Assembly (NCBI RefSeq): GCF_000956535.1
Contig: NZ_JYIY01000079.1
Location: forward strand, 166,575-230,574
Direction of reading: 5' to 3'
Origin: Microbacterium ginsengisoli
Lineage (GTDB): Bacteria; Actinomycetota; Actinomycetes; Actinomycetales; Microbacteriaceae
DNA: 64,000 nt
This document shows, piece by piece, positions 34,248-43,512 of this stretch. Under the pieces are notes generated by a model. The model had not been told where the DNA came from. It was given only the letters and a program-made list of their open reading frames with translations, and made no database searches. The translations under genes and the position numbers were made by a program. How positions within the stretch are numbered: the first letter of the stretch is position 1; every line of letters starts with the position of its first letter.

Positions 34248-35168
34248 TCAGGTGGTCGGCTCGTACCAACGGCCGACGACGAGCTTGGAGAGGGCGCCGA
34301 AGATGATGAACATGGCGACGCCGAGGAGCGCGGAGACGATCAGCGCGTCGAACAGCTGGGGCATGTTCAGCAGGCGCACGTAACGCTGCATGAGGGCGCC
34401 GAGGCCCGGTTCGCCGCGCTGGAAGAACATGTCGCCGACGATGGCGCCGACGACCGACAGGCCGGCGGAGGTGCGAAGGCCCACGAAGATCGACGGCAGC
34501 GCGCCGGGGAACATGAGCTTGGAGAGCACGGTCCACTTGGAGGCCTTCTGCAGCTTGAACAGCTCGTGGTAGGACTTGTCGAGCGACTGCAGACCGAAGA
34601 GGGTGTTCGACACCATCGGGAAGAGCGCGATCATCACGCACACCACGACACGGGCGCCGAACTCCTGGCCGAACCAGATGCCGATCAGCGAGACGAGCGC
34701 GAGGATCGGGATCGTCTGCAGCACCACGGCGTAGGGGTAGGTCGAGTTGTAGACCCACTTCCACAGGGCCATGCAGGTAGCCCATGCGATGCCGAGCGCC
34801 GAGGCGATGAGCAGTCCCACGATCGCCACGCCGGTGGTGCGGGCGAGCCCGGTGATGATGTCCGCCGACACCGACGGGTCGAAGGCCATCACGAACACCT
34901 CCCCCGGCGTCGGCAGCAGGAATCGCCGCTGGGGCGTCTGCATGGCGTTGAGGAGGTACCACCCGGCGATCACGAGCACGAACACGCCGAGCGGCGGGAG
35001 CAGGGTCAGGATCGTGCGCCTGACCTTCTGACCGAACGTGCGCTTCGCCTTGCGGCTGGGGCCGACGGTGGCGGGTTCGACGGCGGAATCGAGGTGCGCG
35101 GCGGCGACCGTGGGCTCGACTGCTGCCTCGGGGGTCACGGCGGAGGTCTCGGTGGACGGCGTGGACAT
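34248..35168 (-). CDS. ABC transporter permease (SsuC/TauC/ThiX family)
   Basis: This 306-residue permease has a roughly 60-residue basic cytoplasmic N-terminus, then six or so membrane segments with the coupling-loop sequence SLDKSYHELFKLQKASKW and later FVGLRTSAGLSVVGAIVGDM, typical of nitrate/sulfonate/pyrimidine importers. Its ATG shares one base with the ATPase stop (TGATG). Confidence 0.92.
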   Translation of the reverse strand: MSTPSTETSAVTPEAAVEPTVAAAHLDSAVEPATVGPSRKAKRTFGQKVRRTILTLLPPLGVFVLVIAGWYLLNAMQTPQRRFLLPTPGEVFVMAFDPSVSADIITGLARTTGVAIVGLLIASALGIAWATCMALWKWVYNSTYPYAVVLQTIPILALVSLIGIWFGQEFGARVVVCVMIALFPMVSNTLFGLQSLDKSYHELFKLQKASKWTVLSKLMFPGALPSIFVGLRTSAGLSVVGAIVGDMFFQRGEPGLGALMQRYVRLLNMPQLFDALIVSALLGVAMFIIFGALSKLVVGRWYEPTT

Positions 35169-35950
35169 CAGCGGTGCCCTTCTCGGAGCGCGTGCGACAC
35201 CTCGCCGACGAGCTCGGCGAAGTCGGGGGTGTATCGGATGTCGGGGTTGCGGTCGGCCATGGCGAACGGCACATCGAAGCTCTTCACGATGGTGCCGGGC
35301 CGGCCCGACATGACGATCACCTTCGTGGAGAGGTACACGGCCTCGGACACCGAGTGGGTGATGAACATCCCCGCGAAGCCCTTGGCGATGAACAGCTGGA
35401 TGAGCTCGTCGTTCAGGCGCTCGCGGGTGATCTCGTCGAGTGCACCGAACGGCTCGTCGAAGAGGAAGAGCTCGGGGTCGAGGGTGAGCGAGCGTGCGAG
35501 CGAAGCGCGCATCCGCATGCCGCCGGAGAGCTGCTTGGGCAGGTGCTTCTCGAACCCCTTGAGGCCGACGAGGTCGATCGCGGCATCAGCCTTGGGGCGG
35601 CGGACGCGGATGGGCTGGTTGTTCAGCTCGGCGAGCAGCTCCACGTTCTGCTGCACGTTGCGCCACGCGAGGAGGGTGGCGTCCTGGAAGACGTAGCCGA
35701 TGCGGTCGGTGCTGACGTCGACGGTGCCGCGGCTGGCGGTCTCGAGTCCGGAGGCGATGCGCAGCAGCGTCGATTTGCCGCAGCCGGAGGGTCCGACGAC
35801 GGTGAGGAACTCGCCGGTGCGCACGGAGAGGTCGACACCGTGGAGGGCGACGGTGCCGTTGGGGAACTTCATCTCGACGTCGGTGAACGACACGAGATCC
35901 CGGGTCTGCGGGAGGGGGGTGGAGCCGGTGGGAGGTGCGACCGTGGTCAC
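35168..35950 (-). CDS. ABC transporter ATP-binding protein (SsuB/TauB/ThiZ family)
   Basis: This 260-residue ATPase has Walker A VGPSGCGKSTLLR, the Q-loop GYVFQDATLLAWRN, signature LSGGMRMRASLARSL and Walker B LFLFDEPFGALD. The GTG start (VTTVAPPTG) is preferred; the frame remains open to a TTG at 36019, so up to 23 further residues are possible. It heads the four-gene leftward operon. Confidence 0.9.
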   Translation of the reverse strand: MTTVAPPTGSTPLPQTRDLVSFTDVEMKFPNGTVALHGVDLSVRTGEFLTVVGPSGCGKSTLLRIASGLETASRGTVDVSTDRIGYVFQDATLLAWRNVQQNVELLAELNNQPIRVRRPKADAAIDLVGLKGFEKHLPKQLSGGMRMRASLARSLTLDPELFLFDEPFGALDEITRERLNDELIQLFIAKGFAGMFITHSVSEAVYLSTKVIVMSGRPGTIVKSFDVPFAMADRNPDIRYTPDFAELVGEVSHALREGHR

Positions 35951-36001
35951 GACGGACTCGCTTTCGCTCGAGGGGTGGCGACGCCGCGTCTTCGGGGCGA
36001 A

Positions 36002-36018
36002 TGTTGATGCGCTCAACA
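36002..36018. promoter_or_regulatory. Inverted repeat upstream of the ABC operon
   Basis: TGTTGA and TCAACA are separated by five bases, about 50 bases upstream of the ATPase start. It is a plausible operator in the 250-base region shared with the divergent MFS gene. Apart from a possible -10 (TAGACT, 36127-36132) for the MFS gene, I see nothing else there. Confidence 0.4.
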
Positions 36019-36200
36019 ACGCTCAAGTTAGGGATCGGGTGTTTCGCTCATGTGTCGCCGCTGTAACCCTGATCGAAAACCCGGATGCCGCCGCCTCCCC
36101 GCCCGCTCGACGGCCTCGCGCGCGTGCCTAGACTGACGACGCCGGCGATTGTCCCGAGGGAGTCTCCCGAGTTCGACCGGCCAGAACAGGCCGGGTCGTC

Positions 36201-37421
36201 ATGACCGCAATCGACCTCGATCGCTATCGCCGTGCGCTCATCGCCCCCGGCGCTCCGTGGTTCTCCCTCGCGGGGCTGCTCGCCCGCTTTCCCCGAGGAG
36301 CGCTCTCGCTCGGCGCGATCCTGCTCGAGTCGGGCGCGAGCGGAAGCTACGCGCTCGGCGGTGCGATCGCCGCGACGTTCGTCGTGGGACTGTCGCTCGC
36401 GGGACCCGTGTGGGCGCGCGCGATGGATCGCGTGGGACAGCGCCTGCCACTGCTGGCGTCCGCGGCGGCTCTGATCGTGTCCACCGCCCTCCTCACCGGC
36501 GCGGTGCTGTGGCGGTGGCCGGTGTGGACGTGGTTCGGGCTCGCGGCGATCGCCGGGGTGTGCTGCCTCGATGTCGGTCCCGCGGTGCGTGCGCGGTGGA
36601 CCGCGCTCCTGGCCGGCGACGATCGACAGAGCGGATTCGCCATCGAGACGATCGTCGACGAGATCCTCTACGTGCTCGCGCCGCCGCTCGTGACGGTGAT
36701 CGCGGTCGCCGCGGCTCCCGCGTCGGGCCTGGCGGTGATCGTCGTCATCGGTGCCGTCGGACTCGCCTGGCTCGGCGTTCTCACCCGCTCACAGCCCATC
36801 CCGCGCGGCCGGGAGCGCCGCGCGCGTCTCGTGCCGCCCCTCGGCATCCTGCCGCTCGTCGTCGCCTGGATCGGCGTCGGCGCGATGTTCGGCGCGTTCG
36901 ACATCACTGCCGTCGCATGGGCCGCCGAGCTCGGCGGCGCATGGCTCACGGGCGTACTGATGGCGGCGTTCGCCCTCGGCAACACCGTCGGTGCGATCGT
37001 CTACGGCGCGTTGACGCTGCGCCCGTCGGCACGGGCCCGGTGGCTCGCGCTCACCGCGCTGGTGGCGGCCGCGGCCGTCATGCTGCCGCTGGCCGCCCGG
37101 GGGCTCGTGCTGATCGGGGTCGTGCTGCTGTTCGGGCTGCTTGTCGGTCCGCTCCTGGTCGCCGGCTTCGCCCTGCTGGAGTCGCGTGTCGATCGCGACC
37201 GGGTCACGGAGCTGCTCGCCTATCCCTCGATCGGCTCGGGCATCGGCATCCCGCTCGGGTCGATGATCGCGGGGGCATGGATCGACGCGCAGGGCGCGGC
37301 ATCCGGATTCCTCATCGTCACCGCGGCCGCGGCCGCCGCACTCGTGCTCTCCGCCGCAGGCGAGGGTGTCGTCGCGGTGGTCGCGCGGGTGCGGCGGCCG
37401 GTGGTGTCGCAGGTCAGCTGA
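36201..37421 (+). CDS. MFS transporter
   Basis: This 406-residue protein has about twelve hydrophobic segments. The segment 2-3 loop reads WARAMDRVGQRLP (motif A-like). The family resembles small-molecule efflux carriers encoded near catabolic operons. No substrate can be assigned. The last eight bases overlap the end of the convergent carboxylesterase gene, and there is no terminator between them. Confidence 0.88.
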   Translation: MTAIDLDRYRRALIAPGAPWFSLAGLLARFPRGALSLGAILLESGASGSYALGGAIAATFVVGLSLAGPVWARAMDRVGQRLPLLASAAALIVSTALLTGAVLWRWPVWTWFGLAAIAGVCCLDVGPAVRARWTALLAGDDRQSGFAIETIVDEILYVLAPPLVTVIAVAAAPASGLAVIVVIGAVGLAWLGVLTRSQPIPRGRERRARLVPPLGILPLVVAWIGVGAMFGAFDITAVAWAAELGGAWLTGVLMAAFALGNTVGAIVYGALTLRPSARARWLALTALVAAAAVMLPLAARGLVLIGVVLLFGLLVGPLLVAGFALLESRVDRDRVTELLAYPSIGSGIGIPLGSMIAGAWIDAQGAASGFLIVTAAAAAALVLSAAGEGVVAVVARVRRPVVSQVS

Positions 37422-38946
37422 ACGAGAGCACCTCGTCGCCCCAGGCGCTGCGCAGGGCCGCGTCGAGGTCGGGAACGACCGAGTCGGTGTGCTCGATCAC
37501 GAGGGTGTCGCGCGCGGCGGCGTCGTAGCGCGGCCAGTCGACCGCGCCGTCGGCCGTGGGCTCCTGGCCGTAGGCGAACCGGGTCCACCGCTCCTGCATG
37601 CGCTGGGAGATCTCGATCGCGGCGCGCTTGCCGCCGAGCTTGAACGTCGGGTCCTTCGGGCCGCTCGTGAGGTTGCCCCACAGGTAGGGCAGCTCGGTCG
37701 CGTGTGTCGCGCCGAGACCGATCAGGCGCAGGAAGGGCGCACTGTGGTCGAAGCGGTAGAGGTAGGTCGGTGCCACGCGGCTGTGACCTTCGGCCACCCA
37801 CAGCGTCGGCATGCGGAAGCCGATGTCGCGGGCGATGCCGAGACCGATCGCGCCCTGGCGGGCGTGCTCGTAGGCTCCGCGCACCTGCTCGATCGGCGGC
37901 ATGTCGATGGACGGGTCGTCGGCGGCCATGTCCGTGAACATCTGCTGGATGCGGTCGTCCGTGATCGGGATCAGCGGCGACTTCATGAACTTGAACAGCG
38001 ACGCCTCGTCCTTGTTCGTCCCGATGATGAGCGGAACCGGGATGCCGCGGCCCTCGCTGAGCACGTCGACGGGAGCCTCGGGCAGCAGGTCGCCGTCGAC
38101 GATCGGGGCGAAGGCGAGTGTGCCCGGGTCGGTCGAGGGGACGGCGGCGTAGACGGCCTGGCCGACCCGCACGACATCCTCGACGGGCAGCTCGCGCAGT
38201 GCCGTCACTGCGGCACCGTCGAGGCCCGCCTCGGTGACGAAGCGCTCCGCGACGGCACGGGCGCGTCCCGGACCGTACATGCTCGATGCCGGCGACGACT
38301 GGGCGATCGCGCGGTGGAAGAGACCCTCGGCGGACGGCACGGCAAGGAGCGTGGTGACGAGGCCGCCCCCCGCGGACTCGCCGAACACGGTCACGCGGGA
38401 CGCGTCACCGCCGAAGGCGGAGATGTTCGTCTGCACCCAGCGGAGGGCCGTCAGCACGTCCTTGAGGGCGAGATTGCGGTCGAAGCCGCCCTCGGGCAGC
38501 AGTTCGCTGAGGTCGAGGAAGCCGAGCGCGCCGATGCGGTAGTTCACCGTCACGATCACGACCTGGCCGCTCGTCACGATCGACGTCGCGTCGAACAGCG
38601 GCTGGCTCGACGAACCGAACGTGTACGCACCGCCGTGCAGCCAGACCATCACCGGCAGCGGGCCGGCGGCGTCGGCGGGCGCCCACACGTTGAGCGAGAG
38701 GCAGTCCTCGTTCTGCACGATGTCGGTGCCGAGGGGGATCGACGGGTTCACCGGCTGCGGGCAGACCGGGCCGTAGGCGAGCGCGTCCAGGACGCCCTCG
38801 ACCGGGGCGGCCGGCACCGGGTCGCGCCAGCGCAGCGGGCCGATCGGCGCCTCCGCGTAGCGGATGCCCCGCCACGACGTGACCTTCGCGGCGGTGGCGC
38901 CGCGGAAGGTTCCGGCGGGGGCGGTGATGGTGGTGGCGTCCAACAT
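37414..38946 (-). CDS. Carboxylesterase, type B
   Basis: This 510-residue alpha/beta hydrolase belongs to the carboxylesterase/para-nitrobenzyl esterase family. The oxyanion motif is WLHGGAYTFGS, the nucleophile elbow VFGESAGGG, the acid residue probably in IIGTNKDEASLF, and the histidine in GLGATHATELPYLWGN. EDCLSLNVWAP is a family hallmark. No signal peptide is present, so it is cytoplasmic. It has its own promoter region with an inverted repeat. Confidence 0.92.
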   Translation of the reverse strand: MLDATTITAPAGTFRGATAAKVTSWRGIRYAEAPIGPLRWRDPVPAAPVEGVLDALAYGPVCPQPVNPSIPLGTDIVQNEDCLSLNVWAPADAAGPLPVMVWLHGGAYTFGSSSQPLFDATSIVTSGQVVIVTVNYRIGALGFLDLSELLPEGGFDRNLALKDVLTALRWVQTNISAFGGDASRVTVFGESAGGGLVTTLLAVPSAEGLFHRAIAQSSPASSMYGPGRARAVAERFVTEAGLDGAAVTALRELPVEDVVRVGQAVYAAVPSTDPGTLAFAPIVDGDLLPEAPVDVLSEGRGIPVPLIIGTNKDEASLFKFMKSPLIPITDDRIQQMFTDMAADDPSIDMPPIEQVRGAYEHARQGAIGLGIARDIGFRMPTLWVAEGHSRVAPTYLYRFDHSAPFLRLIGLGATHATELPYLWGNLTSGPKDPTFKLGGKRAAIEISQRMQERWTRFAYGQEPTADGAVDWPRYDAAARDTLVIEHTDSVVPDLDAALRSAWGDEVLSFS

Positions 38947-38979
38947 GACGGGGTCTCCTTGAGCGTTGGTCTGGGGTGC

Positions 38980-38996
38980 GATAGCCCGAAGCTATC
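38980..38996. promoter_or_regulatory. Inverted repeat upstream of the carboxylesterase gene
   Basis: GATAGC and GCTATC are separated by five bases, 34-50 bases upstream of the esterase ATG. On the minus strand the arm GATAGC could also form part of a -10. It is a candidate operator. Confidence 0.4.
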
Positions 38997-39012
38997 CGCC
39001 CTCTCCGGGCGC

Positions 39013-40701
39013 TCAGGCGGGATGTACGGCTGACACGACAGGATGCCGCGATCCGCCCGGATCGACCACGAGAAGCGCCCGCAGTACCACGCTGTCTGCC
39101 ACCTGTACGAGCTCGGCGCCGAGGGAGCGCACGTGGGACGCCGGGCGCAGCGCGGCCCCCCGCGGCAGGATGCCCTCGCAGCGCACGGCGAGGCGCAGCA
39201 TCCGCCCGGCACCCGTGGATGTGAGGTCGACGCTCACCCCCACCCGACGCGCGTCGGCGTGCTTGACCGCGTTGAGAAGCCCTTCGGCGACGATGTCGTA
39301 GGCGTCCCGCGCGAGCGTGCCATCGCCGTCGAGCGCGGCGCGGGCGTCGTCGTCGATGCGCACGTCGACGGCGATCACGTGCGCCCAGGTGGCGATGACC
39401 TGGTCGACGGCCTCCGCCCCGACGGGCGGCGCCGGGCGCGCGAACACGTCGGCGGCCTGCGCGAGCAGCTCGTCGATGTCGGCCGCGATGCCTGCGCTCG
39501 GCGTCTGCAGCTGCAGCACGCAGCGGGCCTGCACGTCGCGATGGAGGATCTGGGCGGCATCCGTCAACGCCGCCCGAGCGGGGGCGGTGCCGCGGCGCAG
39601 CGCCCGCTGCTGGGAGGCCACGGCGTGGGAGAGGCGGCGCTGCTCGACCTGCAGCGCGTGCACGACGGCGGCGAGCATCGCGAACGCGAACGCGATCAAC
39701 GGGAACGCGAGGGCGGGGATCAGCACCCGTATGCCGGTCAGTCCACCGAGCACCGAGGCGAGCGACAGCGCGAAGCCGGTGAGGACGGAGACTCCGAGGA
39801 AGACTCCGGCGCGCGCTCTGCCGCCACTGAGCACCGACAGGCGGCGGGGCAGGTAGTCGGTGGCGAGCGATCCGATCACGAGGAACACGGCGCCGACCAC
39901 GAGTACCGCGGGGGTCGCCGCCCGGACCGCATAGGGAAGCATGAAGACCAGGTAGACGAGGCCGACGAGGCCGACCGGCGGCAGGCGCAGGCCGAACAGT
40001 CGCGCGCGACGCACGTCGAGCTCACCGGGCATCCGGGGCGGCTCCGCCGCCGCGAGATCGGCCAGTTCATGACTTTCCGCGCGGGCTGCGTCGGCTGCGA
40101 AGGCGCGCACCTGCTCGACAGTGGGCGGGTCGTTCCATTGGGCGAGGCGGGTGCGGGCGTCGTCGACGACGCGCACGACGAGCGCCCGGGCCGCACGATC
40201 GTAGGCCTCCGTGCTCTGCTGCGCTGCGGCGAGCTCGGCCCGCACCGAGCGAAGCAGCGCGTTGACGCGCCGGCGGGAACGGATCGCGTCGACGACGAGC
40301 GCCGTGACGGACAGCGTCACGAGCCACACGATGAGGTTCGTGGCGACGCGGAACGCGAGAACCTCGACCGAGTCGCCCGGGAATCCCGCGGCACGCAGCG
40401 CCGCGTCCTGCACGAGCGGTCGCGCGGCGGCAGCGACGGCCACGCCGGCGAGCACGGCGGTGGCACGACCCCGTGGCGTCGGGATGTTCCGTTCGAGGAC
40501 GGCGACGAGCCCGAGGAGGAGGCCGAAGACCAGCGCGCCGATGAGCGACACGACGAACCCGTCGAACGCCTCATCCGGCGGCAGGTCGCCGGCGGGGCTC
40601 ACGACGGTGAGCGAGAGCGCGACGGCGACCGCGAGCGTCCAGATCGAGACGTAGGCGCCGCCGCCGACCACGTGGACGACGGCCGACGCCAGTCGTCTCA
40701 T
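39013..40701 (-). CDS. Membrane sensor kinase-like protein with degenerate ATPase domain
   Basis: This 562-residue protein has two membrane blocks (about residues 12-140, four segments, and 240-350, four to five segments) around a cytoplasmic region. A DHp-like helix has ILHRDVQARC (His387), and an N-box-like stretch has VAEGLLNAVKHADARR (471-486). The expected D-x-G-x-G (G1) motif and glycine-rich lid are not recognisable: the region reads VRCEGILPRGAALRP. It overlaps the response regulator stop by ATGA, so the two form a pair. It may be a histidine kinase with weak or lost ATP binding, or act as a phosphatase. Confidence 0.8.
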   Translation of the reverse strand: MRRLASAVVHVVGGGAYVSIWTLAVAVALSLTVVSPAGDLPPDEAFDGFVVSLIGALVFGLLLGLVAVLERNIPTPRGRATAVLAGVAVAAAARPLVQDAALRAAGFPGDSVEVLAFRVATNLIVWLVTLSVTALVVDAIRSRRRVNALLRSVRAELAAAQQSTEAYDRAARALVVRVVDDARTRLAQWNDPPTVEQVRAFAADAARAESHELADLAAAEPPRMPGELDVRRARLFGLRLPPVGLVGLVYLVFMLPYAVRAATPAVLVVGAVFLVIGSLATDYLPRRLSVLSGGRARAGVFLGVSVLTGFALSLASVLGGLTGIRVLIPALAFPLIAFAFAMLAAVVHALQVEQRRLSHAVASQQRALRRGTAPARAALTDAAQILHRDVQARCVLQLQTPSAGIAADIDELLAQAADVFARPAPPVGAEAVDQVIATWAHVIAVDVRIDDDARAALDGDGTLARDAYDIVAEGLLNAVKHADARRVGVSVDLTSTGAGRMLRLAVRCEGILPRGAALRPASHVRSLGAELVQVADSVVLRALLVVDPGGSRHPVVSAVHPA

Positions 40702-41327
40702 CGCACGGGTCCGAAGGCGGAGATGTAGGCGGCAGCCGCGGCGACGCGGGGAGTGACAGCAGGATCGCCGGTGAGGCGCATCCGCTCGAAGATGCGGCTG
40801 ATCGACCGTTCGACGGCGCGGACCGTTGCTCCGGATGCCTCGGCGATCTGCTCGTTCGACCAGCCGCGCGCGATCATCGCGAGTACGTCGATCTGGTGCC
40901 GCGTGAGGGTACCGAGCTTGTCGGCGACGGGCGCTGCGACGGTCGGCGCCGGTGTCGGGTGGGTCGACAGCGCCGTCTCGAGCGCCTCGAAGAGCACCGC
41001 GGGCGAGGTGAGCGCGTCTTTGCTGACGAACACGGCACCCGCCACTCCGAGCGGCTCGGCGCCCGCGGCGGCGCGCGGGTAGCTGGAGAGGAAGACGATG
41101 CCGAGGTGCGGAGCGAGTCGGTGGAGCGTCTGGGCGAGGTCGATGCCATTGGGACGACTGCCCAGGTCGATGTCGGTCACGAGGGCGTCGGGATCGACCT
41201 CGGCGAACAGTCGCATGGCCTCATCGGCGGATGCCGCGCCGGTCGCATCCCAGCCGTTGCGGGTGAGCAGCTCGCACGCGAGCGTGCGCAGCGCCGCCTG
41301 GTCCTCCACGACCAGCACGCGACGCAC
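40698..41327 (-). CDS. Two-component response regulator, LuxR-type
   Basis: This protein of about 209 residues has a receiver domain (LVVEDQAALR, phospho-acceptor in VTDIDLG, the FLSS switch residue, VSKDA lysine) and a LuxR-type HTH (LTRHQIDVLAMIARGWSNEQ). The GTG at 41327 (MRRVLVVED) has GGGAG about ten bases upstream and fits the receiver start. GTG codons at 41342 and 41351 are in frame and possible. It is paired with the degenerate kinase encoded downstream. Confidence 0.88.
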   Translation of the reverse strand: MRRVLVVEDQAALRTLACELLTRNGWDATGAASADEAMRLFAEVDPDALVTDIDLGSRPNGIDLAQTLHRLAPHLGIVFLSSYPRAAAGAEPLGVAGAVFVSKDALTSPAVLFEALETALSTHPTPAPTVAAPVADKLGTLTRHQIDVLAMIARGWSNEQIAEASGATVRAVERSISRIFERMRLTGDPAVTPRVAAAAAYISAFGPVR

Positions 41328-41474
41328 CCACCCCGCTCCCACGGTGTCCACGCTAGTCGAGGAAACGGTGCCGATCGGCACGATGACAGCCCGCAGCGAC
41401 GCCGAAGGTCGGGTTACGCAAGCTCGCGGCATTCGACCTCTGAGTGGCGGCCACTCCCAGTGCGACAGCGGCGA

Positions 41475-41843
41475 TGGTGGAGATGGGGGGAATCGAACCC
41501 CCGTCCATCGCTGGGTCTCTGCGCCTTCTCCGGGCGCAGTCTGTGCAGACGTGTTCTCAGTCCCGACGCTTGTCACAGACACCTGCGTCGACGGACTCAT
41601 CCTGAAAGAGTCCCTCGCAACCCTCAGGCGAGGTTACGAAGCAAGATTCCTAGATGACGCCAGGACCCGTATCGGAATCACATACGGACTGACGGACTCG
41701 GGCTCGCTGCTCAGGCAGCGAGGGCGAAGTCGGACTGCGACTTGTTGGCAGTTATTGGTTCGCAGGGGGCGTTCACGAGATAACCCTGCATCCTCGGCCC
41801 GCTTCTCGCAGATTCGCAGGCGATGTCGAAACCGATCATCCCC
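41475..41843 (-). ncRNA. ssrA: tmRNA (trans-translation RNA)
   Basis: The minus strand begins GGGGATGATCGGTTTCGAC, the canonical tmRNA 5' end, and finishes with a T-arm GGGTTCGATTCCCC and an encoded CCA. GGGGATG pairs with CATCTCC as the acceptor stem. The tag frame near 41745-41710 reads ANKSQSDFALAA followed by a stop, ending in the usual ALAA degradation signal. Length is 369 bases. SmpB, its protein partner, is encoded about 1.7 kb away. Confidence 0.97.
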
Positions 41844-41914
41844 ATGTTCCCTCGGTGAGGGGCCGCTGTCGCACTGTGGAGTTGCCATGCCCTTGCGGGC
41901 GATCGGAGGCGCGA

Positions 41915-41947
41915 GGCATCCGAGCGTTTCAGAATACAACGGATGCC
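41915..41947. repeat. Inverted pair of GGATGCC words in an intergenic region
   Basis: GGCATCCG (41915-41922) and CGGATGCC (41940-41947) form 8-bp arms 17 bases apart between ssrA and the MFS gene. It is a split version of the palindrome repeated through this window. A hairpin or protein site is possible. Confidence 0.5.
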
Positions 41948-42051
41948 GCGCCCCTGCCATTCCCCGCCGTCACCGCGGCGCGCGTGTGACGCCCACGGCG
42001 CGGCGCACCCGCCGATACAGTGAACCCACCCGGACCTGTGGAAGGAGCGCG

Positions 42052-43509
42052 ATGTCTGCGCGCGTGAGCTTGGGCGCCCTGGCGGGCGTCGTCGGATTCC
42101 TGGCCTTCGTCGAGTTCACGAGCGGCGTGCTGCAGGGCTACTACACCCCGATGCTCACCGACATCGCCCGGCATCTGTCCATTCCCGACGCCGACGTGAA
42201 CTGGCTCGAGGGAACCCAGCTGATGCTCTCGGCGCTGGTCGTGCCCGCCTTCGCCAAGCTCGGCGACATGGTCGGACACAAGCGGATGCTGCTCATCTCG
42301 ACCGCACTGACCGCAGCCGCGTCGGCGGCGCTTCCGTTCACCGACTCGTTCCCGGTCTTCCTTGCGGCGTGGGCGCTGCAGGGCTTCTACGTGGTCTGGC
42401 TGCCGCTGGAGATCGCCCTCATCTGGTCGCGCACGCGCGGCCGAGAGGGGCGCGCTGTGCTCACCGCGCGTGCGGCCGGCCTGCTCGTCGCGGCGCTCGA
42501 GATCGGCGCGATCTCCGGCGCACTCATCGGCGGTGCGCTCGTGGACGCGCTGCCCCTGCAGCTGGTGCTCGCGATCCCCGCCGTCGCGGTGGTCGCCTGC
42601 TTCTTCGTCGTCCTGTTCGGTGTGCGCGAATCGCCCGAGACCACCGGCGGCCGCCTCGACACCGTCGGACTCGTGCTGATCTCTCTGGCGTTGCTCTCGT
42701 TCACGGGCGGGCTGAGCCTGCTGCGCATCAACGGCCCGACAGATCTGTTCTCGTGGGGGGTCACGCTCATCGGCGTCGCGCTGGTCGTGCCGTTCGCCCT
42801 GTGGGAACTGCGCCATCACGACCCGCTCATCGACGTGCGCATGTTCCGCTCCCCCGCGCTCGGTCCCGTGTTCCTGACAGCGGGCCTGTTCGGCGTGAGC
42901 GTGCTCGGGTCACAGGCACCGCTGTCGACCTTCGCGCGCACCGACCCGACCGTCGCAGGGTTCGGCCTCGGCACGACCGGCTTCCAGACGAGCCTCATCA
43001 TCGGCATCTACCTGATCGCCATGATCATCGGCGCGCTCCTCTTCCCTGCGATCTCACGCCTCGTCACCCCGCGGGTGACGCTGATCGGCGCCGCAGTGCT
43101 GGTGGGTGTCGGCTTCCTGCTGTTCGTGCCCTTCCACTCGGCCTACGCGAACGTCGTCATGAACATGGTCGTCGTGGGACTCGGATCGGGCGCGCTCGTC
43201 GCCGCCCTCCCCGCCGCCGCGGCATCCGCTGCGCCGGCCACCCAGACCGGCGTCGCGACGGGTCTCACCAACTCCGTGAAGACCGTCGGTGGCGCCATCG
43301 CGTCATGCGCGTTCGGCATCGCACTGTTCCAGGGCAGCCTTGGCGCCGAGGGCGGCGGGCAGACCGCGGCATCCTTCTCGGGTTACCTCACCGTGTGGAT
43401 CGTCTGCGGCGTCACCGCGCTCGTCGCCGCCGTGCTGCTGGTGTTCGTGCCGAAGCAGGCGTTCACGGATGCCGCGGCCGACGTGGCCGAGGCATCCGCC
43501 CAGGTCTGA
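42052..43509 (+). CDS. MFS drug/H+ antiporter, 14-segment type
   Basis: This 485-residue protein has about fourteen hydrophobic segments, as in DHA2/EmrB-type pumps. VPAFAKLGDMVGHKRMLL is motif A, and EIGAISGALIGGAL is the motif C-like region. AAGGAG lies seven bases before the ATG and TACAGT at 42016-42021 is a likely -10. It sits between smpB and ssrA, which it separates, and ends three bases before the convergent smpB. Confidence 0.92.
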   Translation: MSARVSLGALAGVVGFLAFVEFTSGVLQGYYTPMLTDIARHLSIPDADVNWLEGTQLMLSALVVPAFAKLGDMVGHKRMLLISTALTAAASAALPFTDSFPVFLAAWALQGFYVVWLPLEIALIWSRTRGREGRAVLTARAAGLLVAALEIGAISGALIGGALVDALPLQLVLAIPAVAVVACFFVVLFGVRESPETTGGRLDTVGLVLISLALLSFTGGLSLLRINGPTDLFSWGVTLIGVALVVPFALWELRHHDPLIDVRMFRSPALGPVFLTAGLFGVSVLGSQAPLSTFARTDPTVAGFGLGTTGFQTSLIIGIYLIAMIIGALLFPAISRLVTPRVTLIGAAVLVGVGFLLFVPFHSAYANVVMNMVVVGLGSGALVAALPAAAASAAPATQTGVATGLTNSVKTVGGAIASCAFGIALFQGSLGAEGGGQTAASFSGYLTVWIVCGVTALVAAVLLVFVPKQAFTDAAADVAEASAQV

Positions 43510-43512
43510 GGA

